The notes: a model not told the origin generated them from the letters alone. 64,000 nucleotides of DNA from Rhizobium rhizogenes (GCF_002005205.3 NZ_CP019701.2:248001-312000), one strand, 5' to 3'; positions 8,373 through 17,750 are shown, numbered from the stretch's first letter. Numbers and translations: made by a program.

Positions 8373-9530
8373 ATGGCGAAAACTCTGGGGCCGGTCAAAC
8401 GCAAATTCAGCCCGTGGGACAACCCCGATGCGGTTCCCTTCATCCGTTTTGAGAATGTCACCAAGCGTTTCGGCGATTTTGTCGCCGTCAACAATCTGAC
8501 GCTCGATATTTACGAGCGCGAGTTCTTCTCGCTGCTCGGTCCCTCCGGTTGCGGCAAGACCACGCTGATGCGTATGCTGGCCGGTTTCGAGGAGCCGACC
8601 GAAGGGCGCATCCTGCTGCAGGGCAAGGATATTTCCGGCGTGCCGCCCTATAAGCGCCCCACCAACATGATGTTCCAGTCCTACGCGCTTTTCCCGCATA
8701 TGTCGGTGGAAAAGAACGTCGCTTTCGGTCTGGAGCAGGACGGTTTGCCCAAGGCGGACATCGCCGCCCGCGTTGAGGAGATGCTGCGGCTCGTCAAGCT
8801 CACGGAATTCGCAAGGCGCAAGCCAAGCCAGCTTTCCGGCGGCCAGCGGCAGCGCGTGGCGCTGGCCCGGTCGCTCGCCAAGCGGCCGAAGGTGCTTTTG
8901 CTGGACGAACCGCTCGGTGCGCTCGACAAGAAGCTGCGTGAGGAAACGCAGTTCGAGCTGATGGACATCCAGACCAATCTCGGTCTCACCTTCCTCATCG
9001 TCACGCACGATCAGGAAGAGGCGATGACGGTGTCGGACCGCATCGCTGTCATGGACAAGGGTATCGTCGTGCAGGTGGCGACACCCGCCGAGATATATGA
9101 AGCACCGAACAGCCGCTACGTGGCTGACTTCATCGGCGACATCAATATTTTCGACGCGAAGGTCGTCGCCAATGCCTCCGATATCGGTAAGCCCGGCCTC
9201 GTGACGCTGGATTGCGAAGGGCTGAAGGTGGCGGTGGAACAGGAATGCGCGGCGGCAACCGGCAGTCAGGTCGCTTACGCCATCCGCCCGGAAAAAGTCC
9301 GCATCTCGCTCGACCAGCCCGCCGACAGCAGCGTCAATTCCGCCTATGGCGAGGTCTGGGATATCGGTTATCTCGGCGACTTCTCCGTCTTCATCGTCAA
9401 GCTTGCCGATGGCCGCGTCCTCCGCGCCGCGCAGGCGAATGTTTCGCGTCTCGTGGATCGTCCGATCACCTTCGGCGACATGGTGTGGCTGAACTGGAAG
9501 CCGGATTCCGGCCTCGTCCTGACGCGCTGA
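8373..9530 (+). CDS. potG: Putrescine/spermidine ABC transporter, ATP-binding protein
   Basis: A 385-aa ATPase with Walker A GPSGCGKTT at about residue 55, Q-loop MMFQSYALFPHMSV, ABC signature LSGGQRQRVALARSLA, Walker B VLLLDEPLGALD and the H-loop IVTHDQEEAM. The last 100 residues form a TOBE-type regulatory domain, as in the PotA/PotG/FbpC clade. It drives import by the PotH-PotI pore on the cytoplasmic face. It follows potF by 135 nt and precedes potH by 11 nt. Confidence 0.95.
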   Translation: MAKTLGPVKRKFSPWDNPDAVPFIRFENVTKRFGDFVAVNNLTLDIYEREFFSLLGPSGCGKTTLMRMLAGFEEPTEGRILLQGKDISGVPPYKRPTNMMFQSYALFPHMSVEKNVAFGLEQDGLPKADIAARVEEMLRLVKLTEFARRKPSQLSGGQRQRVALARSLAKRPKVLLLDEPLGALDKKLREETQFELMDIQTNLGLTFLIVTHDQEEAMTVSDRIAVMDKGIVVQVATPAEIYEAPNSRYVADFIGDINIFDAKVVANASDIGKPGLVTLDCEGLKVAVEQECAAATGSQVAYAIRPEKVRISLDQPADSSVNSAYGEVWDIGYLGDFSVFIVKLADGRVLRAAQANVSRLVDRPITFGDMVWLNWKPDSGLVLTR

Positions 9531-9541
9531 GGGAGGCTTTC

Positions 9542-10450
9542 ATGGCGATCACCACTCCCGAGAACCGGCAAAGCCCCTGGCGCTGGCTGGTCGTCGCGGT
9601 TCCCTATTTCTGGCTGCTGCTGTTTTTCGCAGCGCCGTTTTTCATCATCTTCAAAATCTCGCTGTCGGATACGGCGATCTCCATGCCGCCCTATACGCCG
9701 GTGTTCGAAGGGTTTTCGAAGCTCGGCGAATTCTTTTCGCAGCTGGATTTCGAAAACTACCTGTTCCTGACGGAAGACCCGCTCTACATCGACGCCTATC
9801 TGTCGTCGTTGCGCATCGCCTTCATCTCCACCTTCCTGCTTCTTTTGATCGGTTACCCCATGGCATTGGCCATGGCACGCGCGCCGTCTTCCGTGCGCCC
9901 GACACTGGTGATGCTGGTGATCCTGCCGTTCTGGACCTCGTTCCTGATCCGCGTTTACGCCTGGATCGGCATTCTGAAGCCTGAAGGCCTGCTGACGGTG
10001 CTGTTCCAGTCGATCGGTCTTCTGGGGCCTGACCAGCAGGTCAATATCTTCCGCACCGAAACGGCGATCTTCATCGGCATCGTTTATTCCTATCTGCCCT
10101 TCATGGTGCTGCCGCTTTATTCGGCGCTGGAAAAACTCGACAATACGCTTCTGGAAGCGGCGGCCGACCTCGGCTGCCCGCCATGGAAGGCCTTCTGGAA
10201 GATCACTTTCCCGCTGTCGCTGCCGGGCGTGGTTGCCGGGTCGATGATCTGCTTCATCCCGATAACAGGCGAATTCGTCATTCCCGATCTGCTCGGCGGC
10301 GCGCAGACGCTGATGATCGGCAAGACGCTGTGGACGGAATTCTTCGGCAATCGCGACTGGCCATTGGCATCCGCCGTCGCCGTGCTGCTTCTGCTCCTGC
10401 TGGTGGTGCCCATCGCCATCTTCCAGAACCAGCAGAAGAAGGTGGGGTGA
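9542..10450 (+). CDS. potH: Putrescine/spermidine ABC transporter permease
   Basis: A 302-aa inner-membrane protein with six expected transmembrane segments and the EAA loop LLEAAADLGCPPWKAFWKIT that docks with the ATPase. Periplasmic segments include YTPVFEGFSKLGEFFSQLDF and the PotH/PotB motif ENYLFLTEDPLYI. The start at 9542 follows a GGGAGG site overlapping the end of the potG stop region. The tight spacing to potI (4 nt) indicates one operon. Confidence 0.95.
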   Translation: MAITTPENRQSPWRWLVVAVPYFWLLLFFAAPFFIIFKISLSDTAISMPPYTPVFEGFSKLGEFFSQLDFENYLFLTEDPLYIDAYLSSLRIAFISTFLLLLIGYPMALAMARAPSSVRPTLVMLVILPFWTSFLIRVYAWIGILKPEGLLTVLFQSIGLLGPDQQVNIFRTETAIFIGIVYSYLPFMVLPLYSALEKLDNTLLEAAADLGCPPWKAFWKITFPLSLPGVVAGSMICFIPITGEFVIPDLLGGAQTLMIGKTLWTEFFGNRDWPLASAVAVLLLLLLVVPIAIFQNQQKKVG

Positions 10451-10454
10451 GGCC

Positions 10455-11267
10455 ATGAAGCGCGGAAAATTCGACATCACCGTCCTCACCCTCGGTTTTG
10501 CCTTTCTTTACATCCCGATCATCATCCTGATCGTTTATTCCTTCAACGCCTCGAAGCTCGTCACCGTCTGGGGCGGCTTCTCGCTGCAATGGTACCGCTC
10601 CATGTGGTCGAACCAGGGGCTGATGGATGCCGCCTGGGTGACGCTGCGCGTCGGTATCTTAAGCGCCACCATCGGCACCATCCTCGGAACGCTGGCGGCG
10701 CTGTCGCTCACCCGCTTCGCACGGTTTCCGGGCCGGGTGCTGTTTTCCGGCATGATCTACGCGCCGCTCGTCATGCCGGAGGTCATCACCGGCCTGTCGC
10801 TGCTGCTTTTGTTCGTGGCGGTCGGGGTGGATCGCGGTTTCTGGACGGTGGTCATCGCTCACACCACCTTCACCATGTGCTACGTGGCGATCGTCGTGCA
10901 GTCGCGTCTTTTGACTTTTGATCGCAGTCTTGAGGAGGCGGCGCTCGATCTCGGCTGCCCGCCGGTCAAGACCTTCTTCCGCATCACCCTGCCTTTGATC
11001 TTCCCGGCCGTCATTGCCGGCTGGATGCTGGCCTTCACGCTGTCGCTCGATGATCTGGTGATCGCCAGCTTCGCCACCGGCCCCGGCGCAACCACGCTGC
11101 CGATCAAGATCTATTCGCAGGTTCGTCTCGGCGTGACGCCGGAAATCAACGCCATCTGCACGATCCTGATCGGGCTTGTGACCATCGGTGTGATCGTCGC
11201 CTCCATCGCCTCCAAGCGTACCGAGTTGCAGCGGATGCGCGACGAACACGCAGCTGCCCGAAACTGA
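10455..11267 (+). CDS. potI: Putrescine/spermidine ABC transporter permease
   Basis: A 270-aa permease, the second half of the heterodimeric pore. It has the PotC/PotI N-terminus (ITVLTLGFAFLYIPIIILIV, SFNASKLVTVWGGFSLQWY), six transmembrane segments, and the EAA loop LEEAALDLGCPPVKTFFRIT. It ends in a basic cytoplasmic tail. It is the last gene of the operon; the nearest intrinsic terminator is 266 nt further on. Confidence 0.95.
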   Translation: MKRGKFDITVLTLGFAFLYIPIIILIVYSFNASKLVTVWGGFSLQWYRSMWSNQGLMDAAWVTLRVGILSATIGTILGTLAALSLTRFARFPGRVLFSGMIYAPLVMPEVITGLSLLLLFVAVGVDRGFWTVVIAHTTFTMCYVAIVVQSRLLTFDRSLEEAALDLGCPPVKTFFRITLPLIFPAVIAGWMLAFTLSLDDLVIASFATGPGATTLPIKIYSQVRLGVTPEINAICTILIGLVTIGVIVASIASKRTELQRMRDEHAAARN

Positions 11268-11578
11268 TCCGAACGCCTGTTTTGATTTCTTCGCGTTACT
11301 GTTGAAATCACGATGAAATTAGAAACTTTTAATTTAGTTTCGGCGCTTTACGGTCTCAGAATAGGAATTTTCGTCGGTAATTGCTCGATTTTGGTTTTAA
11401 CCGCTTGTTAATGGGAGTTGGCGGAAAGTAAATCCAACGCAGGGCTGTCAAATTTCTGACGGCCGGGATTGATAATTTCCATCTGGCGAGGTTGTCCCCC
11501 TTTCTCTCGTTGAAAAAAGCACAACTAATACAGGCGGCCGAAAGGCCGCCTTTCTTTTTGCCGTCAATCCGGCCGGGG
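11268..11578 (+). other. 311-nt gap after potI: AT-rich, possibly a small RNA
   Basis: No protein frame with coding character. The sequence is AT-rich near 11280-11410, includes a C-rich single-stranded-looking segment (GTTGTCCCCCTTTC, about 11490) and ends with a strong intrinsic terminator. It is either a long 3' untranslated region of potFGHI or an independent small RNA. Confidence 0.4.
11533..11559 (+). terminator. Intrinsic terminator, rightward
   Basis: GGCGGCC (11533-11539), a GAAA tetraloop, GGCCGCC (11544-11550), then TTTCTTTTT. It ends rightward transcription just before the stop of the convergent iron permease gene. Confidence 0.88.
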
Positions 11579-13237
11579 TTAGCCGTTTTCAGGATGATCC
11601 ATCGATTTCGAGACCAGAAGCACGGGAACAAGCCCGGCAATGATGATGATGATCGCCGGTACGGCGGCATCCTGCACCCTGGAGCGGGATGCGTCCTCAT
11701 AAACCAGCGTGGCCAGCGTGTTGAAACCGAAAGGCCGGAGCAGGATAGTCGCCGGCAGTTCCTTCATGGATTCGATCAGCACCAGAAGAAAGGCGGTGAG
11801 CGCCGCCGGGCGCATGTTCGGCAACAGCACCTTGAACAGCGTCTGCAGCCGGTTGCGCCCGAGCGTTCGCGAGGCCATGTCGATATGTGGCGAAAGCTTC
11901 TGGAAACCGGCATCGAGCGTGCCTTCGGCCATGGTCATGAAACGCACGCTATGGGCATAGATGATGGCAAACGCGGTGCCGGAAAGCAGCAGCCCGCTGG
12001 AAAAGCCGAAATGGGAACGGATGAAACCGTCGACGCCATTATCGAGGCCCGCCAGCGGAATGAGCACGCCGATGGCAAGCACTGTTCCCGGCACGCCATA
12101 TCCCATGGAGCCGAAGCGGGCGGCGGCCTTCGATATGCCCGAGCGCTCGGTGCGCATGGCATAGGAAAATACGAAAGCCGCAATCAGCGTCACGAAGGCG
12201 GCCGAAAGCGAGACTTCGAGGCTGTGTCCAAGCGCTTTCAGGAGCTTCGGGGCGAATAGAGCGTCGAGCCTCTTGGCGGCATAACCGCCCAGCACGATGA
12301 CGGGAATGAGAAAACCGCTTGCCACGGGCAGGAAGCAGAACAGGCTCGCGCACCACCGTTGCCAGCCGGCCAGCGTCTTCAGCCGGTGGCGCTGCGCCAT
12401 GCTGGTCGCCTTGGGTGCGCCGAAACGCTGTTTTTCACGCGCATTGCGTTCGATGAAGATCAGCGCGCCGACGATGATGAGGATAACAGCGGCGATCTGT
12501 GTCGCATTGGCGAGATTACCGCGATTGAGCCAGGTCTCATAGATGGTGAAGGTCAGCGTCTGCACGCCGAGATATTCGACCGCGCCGATATCGTTCAGCG
12601 TCTCCATCAGCACCAGTGACAGCCCGATGGCGATTGCGGGCCGCGCCATCGGCAATTGCACGGAAAAGAAAACGTTCAGCGGTTTTGCGCCAAGCGTGCG
12701 GGCCGCTTCGGCCGCAAAGCGTCCCTGCATGGAAAAGGCGGCGCGGGCCGACAGATAGACATAAGGGTAAAGCACCGAGCTCAGAACAATCACGGCGCCG
12801 CCAAGCGAGCGGATATCGGGGAACCAGTAGTCGCGGATGCTGTGATAACCGAAGGCCGCACGGAGGGCGCTCTGCACCGGACCGGTGAAATCGAGAAATT
12901 CACCGAAGGCATAGGCGGCCAGATAGGAGGGAATGGCGAGCGGCAGCACGAGGGCAGCCGAAAATATCCGCCGCAATGGAAATTCGAATGTGGTGACGAG
13001 CCAGGCGCAGGCGATGCCGAAAAAGGCCGTCGTCGCCGCCGTCATCGCCAGCAGCAGAAAGGTGCGAAACCCGGCACGCGGCAGGACGTTGGCGAGAAGA
13101 TGCTGCCAACCCTCCGTGCTGCCGGTCAGCGCCAGCCAGAAGATCGCCAGAATGGGCATGGCGGCAATGACCGCGACGATCACCGCCGTGATCGGCAGCA
13201 CCGAAACGCGTTTTGTCACTGGAAGGGAAACCGTCAT
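11579..13237 (-). CDS. Ferric iron ABC transporter permease, fused two-domain (FbpB/SfuB type)
   Basis: A 552-aa inner-membrane protein with two tandem permease modules, each carrying an EAA-like loop: EAARTLGAKPLNVFFSVQLP in the first half and ASRTLGRNRLQTLFKVLLP in the second. About 12 transmembrane segments are expected. This architecture is that of FbpB/SfuB-type Fe(III) permeases; thiamine (ThiP) permeases are related but somewhat shorter. No binding protein or ATPase gene is adjacent, so its partners must lie elsewhere. The start MTVSLPVTKRV at 13237 has no strong ribosome site. Confidence 0.85.
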   Translation of the reverse strand: MTVSLPVTKRVSVLPITAVIVAVIAAMPILAIFWLALTGSTEGWQHLLANVLPRAGFRTFLLLAMTAATTAFFGIACAWLVTTFEFPLRRIFSAALVLPLAIPSYLAAYAFGEFLDFTGPVQSALRAAFGYHSIRDYWFPDIRSLGGAVIVLSSVLYPYVYLSARAAFSMQGRFAAEAARTLGAKPLNVFFSVQLPMARPAIAIGLSLVLMETLNDIGAVEYLGVQTLTFTIYETWLNRGNLANATQIAAVILIIVGALIFIERNAREKQRFGAPKATSMAQRHRLKTLAGWQRWCASLFCFLPVASGFLIPVIVLGGYAAKRLDALFAPKLLKALGHSLEVSLSAAFVTLIAAFVFSYAMRTERSGISKAAARFGSMGYGVPGTVLAIGVLIPLAGLDNGVDGFIRSHFGFSSGLLLSGTAFAIIYAHSVRFMTMAEGTLDAGFQKLSPHIDMASRTLGRNRLQTLFKVLLPNMRPAALTAFLLVLIESMKELPATILLRPFGFNTLATLVYEDASRSRVQDAAVPAIIIIIAGLVPVLLVSKSMDHPENG

Positions 13238-13336
13238 GGGTATGCGGGCCTGCTGTCTTGCGAAAGCCTCAACCCGTTACGCATACCCTGGCGCTGTTTA
13301 TGACCCGACGAATTCCTGTATTGTCGCATCCGTATT

Positions 13337-13456
13337 CCCTCATTCCTGTGCCTGTCACAGGAACCCAGCCGGCGCGGCTTTCGCGTGGCGAGAAGAGTCT
13401 TTTCAGCCCAAGGACTTGGGCTGGCTCGATTCCTGTGACAAGCACAGGAGTGAGGG
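13337..13456. repeat. Palindromic intergenic repeat, RIME-like
   Basis: The outer arms 13337-13363 and 13430-13456 are inverted repeats differing at two positions over 27 nt (core TTCCTGTG...CACAGGAA). An inner hairpin at 13404-13423 (CAGCCCAAG/CTTGGGCTG) is nested inside. The unit sits between two genes, both transcribed leftwards. Its layout resembles the short mosaic palindromic elements scattered between rhizobial genes; family membership is from memory of their style, not a search. Confidence 0.6.
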
Positions 13457-13518
13457 AGAGACGGCAGCTTTGGAAAACCGCCCGCTTCCTACCGTCCCAT
13501 TGCTACGCCCGCATGGCC

Positions 13519-16500
13519 TCAGTTGGCAAGAACCCGCTGCGACGGAAAGGTGATTTCCACCAGCGTGCCTTCATTCGGCGTCGAGGTGATGGAGAAGTTT
13601 GCCCGGTTGGCGTCCACCATCGCCTTGGTCAGCGGCAGGCCAAGGCCGGTGCCGTCGCCGCGCACGCGCTTGCTGGATGAGGCCACCTGCCGGAACGGCT
13701 TCATGGCCTGTTCCAGCTCTGTCCGCGTCATGCCGATGCCGGTGTCGCGAATGCGCAGCGATACGCTGCCATTGGCTTCATAGGCCGTGGAAACCACGAT
13801 CTGGCCGCCGGAGGGGGTGAAGCGGATGGCGTTCGACAGGATGTTCAGCACGATCTGCTTGATCGAGCGCAGGTCGGCGACGATCTGCGGCACGGATTGC
13901 GCAAGTGCGGTGCGGATGATGACGCGCTGGTTGTTGGCCTGCGGCTGCACCAGCGAGACCGCCTCGGCCACCGTTTCGTTGAGCGGCACGGCGATGAAAT
14001 CCACATCCATCTGCCCGGCCTCGATCTTGGATATATCGAGCAGATCGTTGACGATATCGAGCACGTGCCGGCCCGAACGGCCGATATCATTGGCATATTC
14101 CACATAACGCGGGTGGCCGATCGGCCCGAAACGTTCGGTTGCCATCATGTCGGCAAAACCGATGATGGCGTTGAGCGGCGTACGGATTTCATGGCTGACG
14201 CGCGCCAGAAAGTCGGTCTTGTGGGCATTGGCGGTTTCCGCCGCGCGCTTGGCGTTGCGCAGTTCCTCTTCCGTGCGCTTCCACTGGGTGATGTCGCGGA
14301 TGACGGCGCAATAGCCATGCGAGGATTTGAGTCGCCCGATGGTCATGAATAGCGGCAGGAAACCGCCGGAAGCCTCGCGGCCGATCACTTCGCGGCCGTC
14401 ATTCAGCACGCTGGCGACACCGTTATTGGCGAGGCCGGAAAGATAATCCAGCACCGCCCGCTGGCTTTCATGGGCAAAGAGCGTCACGAAGGGCTTGCCG
14501 GCAATTTCGCCATTGTCATAGTTGAACAGTGCGCTGGCGGAACGGTTGAGCGAGCGGATTTCACCCTCGTCGCCCAGAAGCACCACGCCATCGGTCGCGG
14601 TTTCCAGAATGGAATGCAGTTCCTCCACTTCGCCCTGCAACAGGGAGAGGCTGCCTGCCTCGGCATCTGGCATCCCGGCGACAACGGTGTTTTCGTTGGC
14701 GGCCGCGACCGGCGCCTGCTTTTCTTCCAGCGGAACCAGCGACAGCATCAGCGCCTTGGCTTCTTCCCAGCGGATGGACTGCAGCCGCGCCTTGACCGGA
14801 ATGATGTCGTTTTCGGCACTGACCACCACCATGCCGCCCTCATTGTCGGGCATGTCGTCCAGCTCCTGCCGCTGCAGCAGCGCTTCCAGCCCGCCGACCT
14901 CTTCAAGCTCCTCAAGAGAACTGTAGCCCGTCAGCCGCAGGAAATCCGGATTGGCGTGGATCAGCTTGTCGCCCGCATGGACAAGAAGCGCCACCGGCAT
15001 CTGGTCCAGCGTTTCCGCAGTCAGCGCATTGGCAGCGCGAAGCGGCGGGCTGGCCATTGCGGCGGCAATATCGGCCGCCGGCTCCCCATCCGTGGCATCG
15101 TCCTTCCTGTCTTCGGTCTCGGCCTCATGGGTCGTCGCAGACGGCGCAACCGGCTGCTCGCCGCGAACATAATCGGCGAAGAGATCGTCTTCACCAGTCG
15201 CCTCGGCAGCTTCTTCGATGCCCTGCGACAGATTCGCGTGCGTTTCTGATGGAATGTCTTCGCCGTTTTCCTGCGTCACCGGCTCGGCTGAAGCGACTTC
15301 TTCGTCCGTTTTCCGGTTTTCGTCCACAATGGCATCCATGGGTGCAAGCGTCCGGCCGATTTCCCGGAAGGCGGCCTGTTCACCCGCAGTCAGACCTTCG
15401 CGCGAACGCGAGCGGCGGTCTTCCAGATGAACGACCTTGTCGGAATAGGGCGGCTCAGGCGCCGGCGTGGTTGCCGGGGCGGGCACTTCGAATTCAGGCG
15501 GGCTGTAATCATGGTGCTGTTCCGCCGCTGAAATTCCGCCTGTCACCTCGTCGGCCTCCGCTGCCGGAGCTTCATCGTCACCGGCAGAATCAACATCATC
15601 CGCCGCGTCATCATCCTCATCGATAAAAGCCAGCAATTCGTGGCTTTCTTCCGTGGCGGCCTGTTGCGGTGAAGCTGCGGTGGGGGCAACCTCTTCCGTA
15701 TCCAGGAAGGTCAGGCCGGTCGCGTGCGGATCTTCGGCGGCATCGGCCAGCCGCACGATGCCGAAACCACGGAAACCGTCGAATTCGCGCGAGCGCGTAT
15801 AGGTTGGCAGCGCGGCAAGATCGATCGGCACCATCAGGGAAGTGCCTTCCACGGGCCAATAGATAGTCTTGCCCGACCACGTGTCGCGACGGCTGAGCAG
15901 TTCGCGGATCTTGCCATCCGGATCAAGATTAAAAAGTGCGGCCACATCGGCAAAGCCCATGCCTTCGACAGCCGCAGCCTTTGCGCCGACGGCCTCCGCG
16001 AATTCATGGGAAATCGAGCTGAAGCGCCCCTCCGCATCGATTTTCCAGACGAAACGGGATGCGCGGGCGGCGGGATTGAAGGTGAAGGAGCGGTTCTCCT
16101 CCTCAGGTCCCGCCTCTGCGGGCGGGGCGTCTCTGGCCACTGCCTCGGCCTGCACCTCTGCCGTTGCAGCGACGTCCGGCTCTTCCGGGACGCTTTCCGC
16201 GCCCGCAACCGGTTCGGCATAGGGTTCAACACCGGTGCTCTCGACGGGAGAAACTTTCGCCTCATCCGCATCGAGTTCAAAGAGATCGGCAATATCGTCG
16301 GTCATTGCCGCATTTGCGGCAACGTCCGCCACGGGGATGTCAAGCGGGGCCTCGGCCTGTTCCTCTTCTGGCGAAGGCGCAATGGCAGCCTCCTCCGGTT
16401 CCGTCACCGCCCCGTCTTCGGAATCGGCGGGCAATTCCTGCACGTCTTCCACATCCTCGATGCCGGCAACGGCATCGAGCACGGAAGCGAAGGACGCATC

Positions 16501-17274
16501 CGCTGCGGGCGAAGGCGTCGTTTCCGCAACTGGCAGAACCGGATCGGCGACGGCGGGAGATTCCTGTTGCCTGTCTTCGGCAAAGCCGTTGACGGGATCG
16601 AGCGTGCCGAGTGCGGTCTCGACCACGAACATCAGGTTGAGTTCGGGCGATGTCGTGATCTGGCCGGTGGCTGCCGGCAGATAACCCTTGCCCGTCGGCA
16701 CGGGGCGCTTGACGAGATGGCCGGACTGGCCGGCGGCCATGCCCACCAGCGTTCTTGCCGTATGCGGGGTAATGCCGAGCGATGCGAATCGCGGCGATGC
16801 GGCGATGATCTCGTTGGCGCCGTTCAGAACGGCCATGTGAATGTCAGGGTCGTCAAAACCCTCGATCATGCGCCGGGCGCACTCTGCCGTGTCGGGCGCG
16901 GTCTGATCGGTGAGGGCGGAGAAGAGTATTGCGGGTTGGCCCGGTTCCGCCTCGATGATTTCCGCGCGGGCTGTCACGGCAAGGCTGCGGAAACCGGCAT
17001 TGATGCGAATGGTGAAGGGCAGGCTGTCGCCCGCCTTGGAAAGCCGCGCCGCCGTCGCCGCCAGCTGCCGGAAGGTCACATCCTGCCGCCGGGGACCCTG
17101 TTCCAGAAAATCATAGACCATCGGCGTGCCAAACAGCGCCGCACCCCGGCCATTGGCCCACAGGGCGCTCTGGAGATCGAGCGAGAACAGAGCCATCGCC
17201 TCGCCGCGACCAAAACCTTCACGCACCCGTTCATGCACTGCGATATCGATAAAGGGATACTGGACGGCGGGCAT
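13519..17274 (-). CDS. PAS-domain sensor histidine kinase, PdhS/PleC/DivJ type
   Basis: A 1251-aa kinase, apparently soluble (no clear transmembrane segments). The N-terminal ~270 aa are sensor-like. A long acidic Ala/Glu/Asp/Pro-rich linker follows, interrupted by a PAS-like region (RFVWKIDAEGRFSSISHEFA). Further PAS domains precede the kinase core: one near LLVHAGDKLIHANPDFLRL and one at ATDGVVLLGDEGEIRSLNRS. The phosphoacceptor box is VSHEIRTPLNAIIGF, then ERFGPIGHPRYVEYA, characteristic of kinases that act on DivK. The ATPase boxes are NILSNAIRFTP, DTGIGM and GDGTGLGLPL. Beside aceA in A. tumefaciens I recall PdhS1, so orthology is likely but unverified. The start MPAVQYPF was chosen over a frame extending 50 codons upstream. 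Confidence 0.88.
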   Translation of the reverse strand: MPAVQYPFIDIAVHERVREGFGRGEAMALFSLDLQSALWANGRGAALFGTPMVYDFLEQGPRRQDVTFRQLAATAARLSKAGDSLPFTIRINAGFRSLAVTARAEIIEAEPGQPAILFSALTDQTAPDTAECARRMIEGFDDPDIHMAVLNGANEIIAASPRFASLGITPHTARTLVGMAAGQSGHLVKRPVPTGKGYLPAATGQITTSPELNLMFVVETALGTLDPVNGFAEDRQQESPAVADPVLPVAETTPSPAADASFASVLDAVAGIEDVEDVQELPADSEDGAVTEPEEAAIAPSPEEEQAEAPLDIPVADVAANAAMTDDIADLFELDADEAKVSPVESTGVEPYAEPVAGAESVPEEPDVAATAEVQAEAVARDAPPAEAGPEEENRSFTFNPAARASRFVWKIDAEGRFSSISHEFAEAVGAKAAAVEGMGFADVAALFNLDPDGKIRELLSRRDTWSGKTIYWPVEGTSLMVPIDLAALPTYTRSREFDGFRGFGIVRLADAAEDPHATGLTFLDTEEVAPTAASPQQAATEESHELLAFIDEDDDAADDVDSAGDDEAPAAEADEVTGGISAAEQHHDYSPPEFEVPAPATTPAPEPPYSDKVVHLEDRRSRSREGLTAGEQAAFREIGRTLAPMDAIVDENRKTDEEVASAEPVTQENGEDIPSETHANLSQGIEEAAEATGEDDLFADYVRGEQPVAPSATTHEAETEDRKDDATDGEPAADIAAAMASPPLRAANALTAETLDQMPVALLVHAGDKLIHANPDFLRLTGYSSLEELEEVGGLEALLQRQELDDMPDNEGGMVVVSAENDIIPVKARLQSIRWEEAKALMLSLVPLEEKQAPVAAANENTVVAGMPDAEAGSLSLLQGEVEELHSILETATDGVVLLGDEGEIRSLNRSASALFNYDNGEIAGKPFVTLFAHESQRAVLDYLSGLANNGVASVLNDGREVIGREASGGFLPLFMTIGRLKSSHGYCAVIRDITQWKRTEEELRNAKRAAETANAHKTDFLARVSHEIRTPLNAIIGFADMMATERFGPIGHPRYVEYANDIGRSGRHVLDIVNDLLDISKIEAGQMDVDFIAVPLNETVAEAVSLVQPQANNQRVIIRTALAQSVPQIVADLRSIKQIVLNILSNAIRFTPSGGQIVVSTAYEANGSVSLRIRDTGIGMTRTELEQAMKPFRQVASSSKRVRGDGTGLGLPLTKAMVDANRANFSITSTPNEGTLVEITFPSQRVLAN

Positions 17275-17622
17275 GTCGAAACCTATTCTGGCACTACCGG
17301 ACCTTGCGGGCTTTACAGCCTCCTCATGAGGCTGAAACGTAAACCCGCCGAGGCACCACGTTAACAGAATTTTAAATAACTTCACAGGGCGACGGGGTCC
17401 ACCGCCGCCGGAATGAATCGCCAAACAGAGTTAACATGAACAGGCCCGTCGCCACCCTTCCCGGACCGGAGGTGAGACACCTGCCGATGCCGGCCGCTGG
17501 TCGCGACGAATGAAAAGCGCTTGCCTTTCGGTGCCTTTTTTCGCAAAATTCACCGAAGCACTTGCAAATGGCGAAAACACCTTTTATGTCACCCCCCGTG
17601 ACGCCGCTTCGGCGTTTCATGT

Positions 17623-17699
17623 GCGGTTGTAGCTCAGTTGGTTAGAGCGCAGGTTTGTGGCACCTGAGGTCGGTGGTTCGACCCCACTCAACCGTACCA
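17623..17699 (+). tRNA. tRNA-His (anticodon GTG)
   Basis: A full cloverleaf: acceptor GCGGTTG paired with CAACCGT, D arm AGCTCAGTTGGTTAGAGC, anticodon stem CAGGT/ACCTG with loop TTGTGGC, T arm CGGTGGTTCGACCCCACT, and encoded CCA (17697-17699). Position -1 is T and the discriminator is A, with a G1-U72 pair; this matches the tRNA-His form lacking G-1 known from a subgroup of alphaproteobacteria. The 3' part from 17651 belongs to the repeat created by island integration. Confidence 0.97.
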
Positions 17700-17704
17700 T
17701 TCCC
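17651..17704 (+). repeat. attL: 54-bp direct repeat within the tRNA-His 3' part
   Basis: Identical to 40938-40991. It runs from the anticodon stem through the CCA end and 5 nt beyond, so the island restores an intact tRNA gene on insertion. Identity stops at 17705 (C versus T at 40992), after which similarity continues with scattered mismatches. Confidence 0.93.
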
Positions 17705-17750
17705 CTCTTCCGATAAGTCTATATGTCACAAGGACTTACCGGGAGAGGGG
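17702..17750 (+). terminator. Hairpin after tRNA-His, carried by the island
   Basis: Arms 17702-17719 and 17733-17750 pair over 18 positions with one wobble and one mismatch (CCCCTCT/AGAGGGG outside, TAAGTC/GACTTA inside). The same structure follows attR. It is most simply the tRNA transcript's end, although AATCTTAATT rather than a pure T-run follows. Confidence 0.65.

Noticed and set aside
7260..9008. A 582-codon minus-strand open frame
   Set aside because: Antisense to potF and potG; the product is His/Arg/Gly-rich with no domain.
15724..17364. A 546-codon plus-strand open frame
   Set aside because: Mirror of the histidine kinase; no ribosome site or domain.
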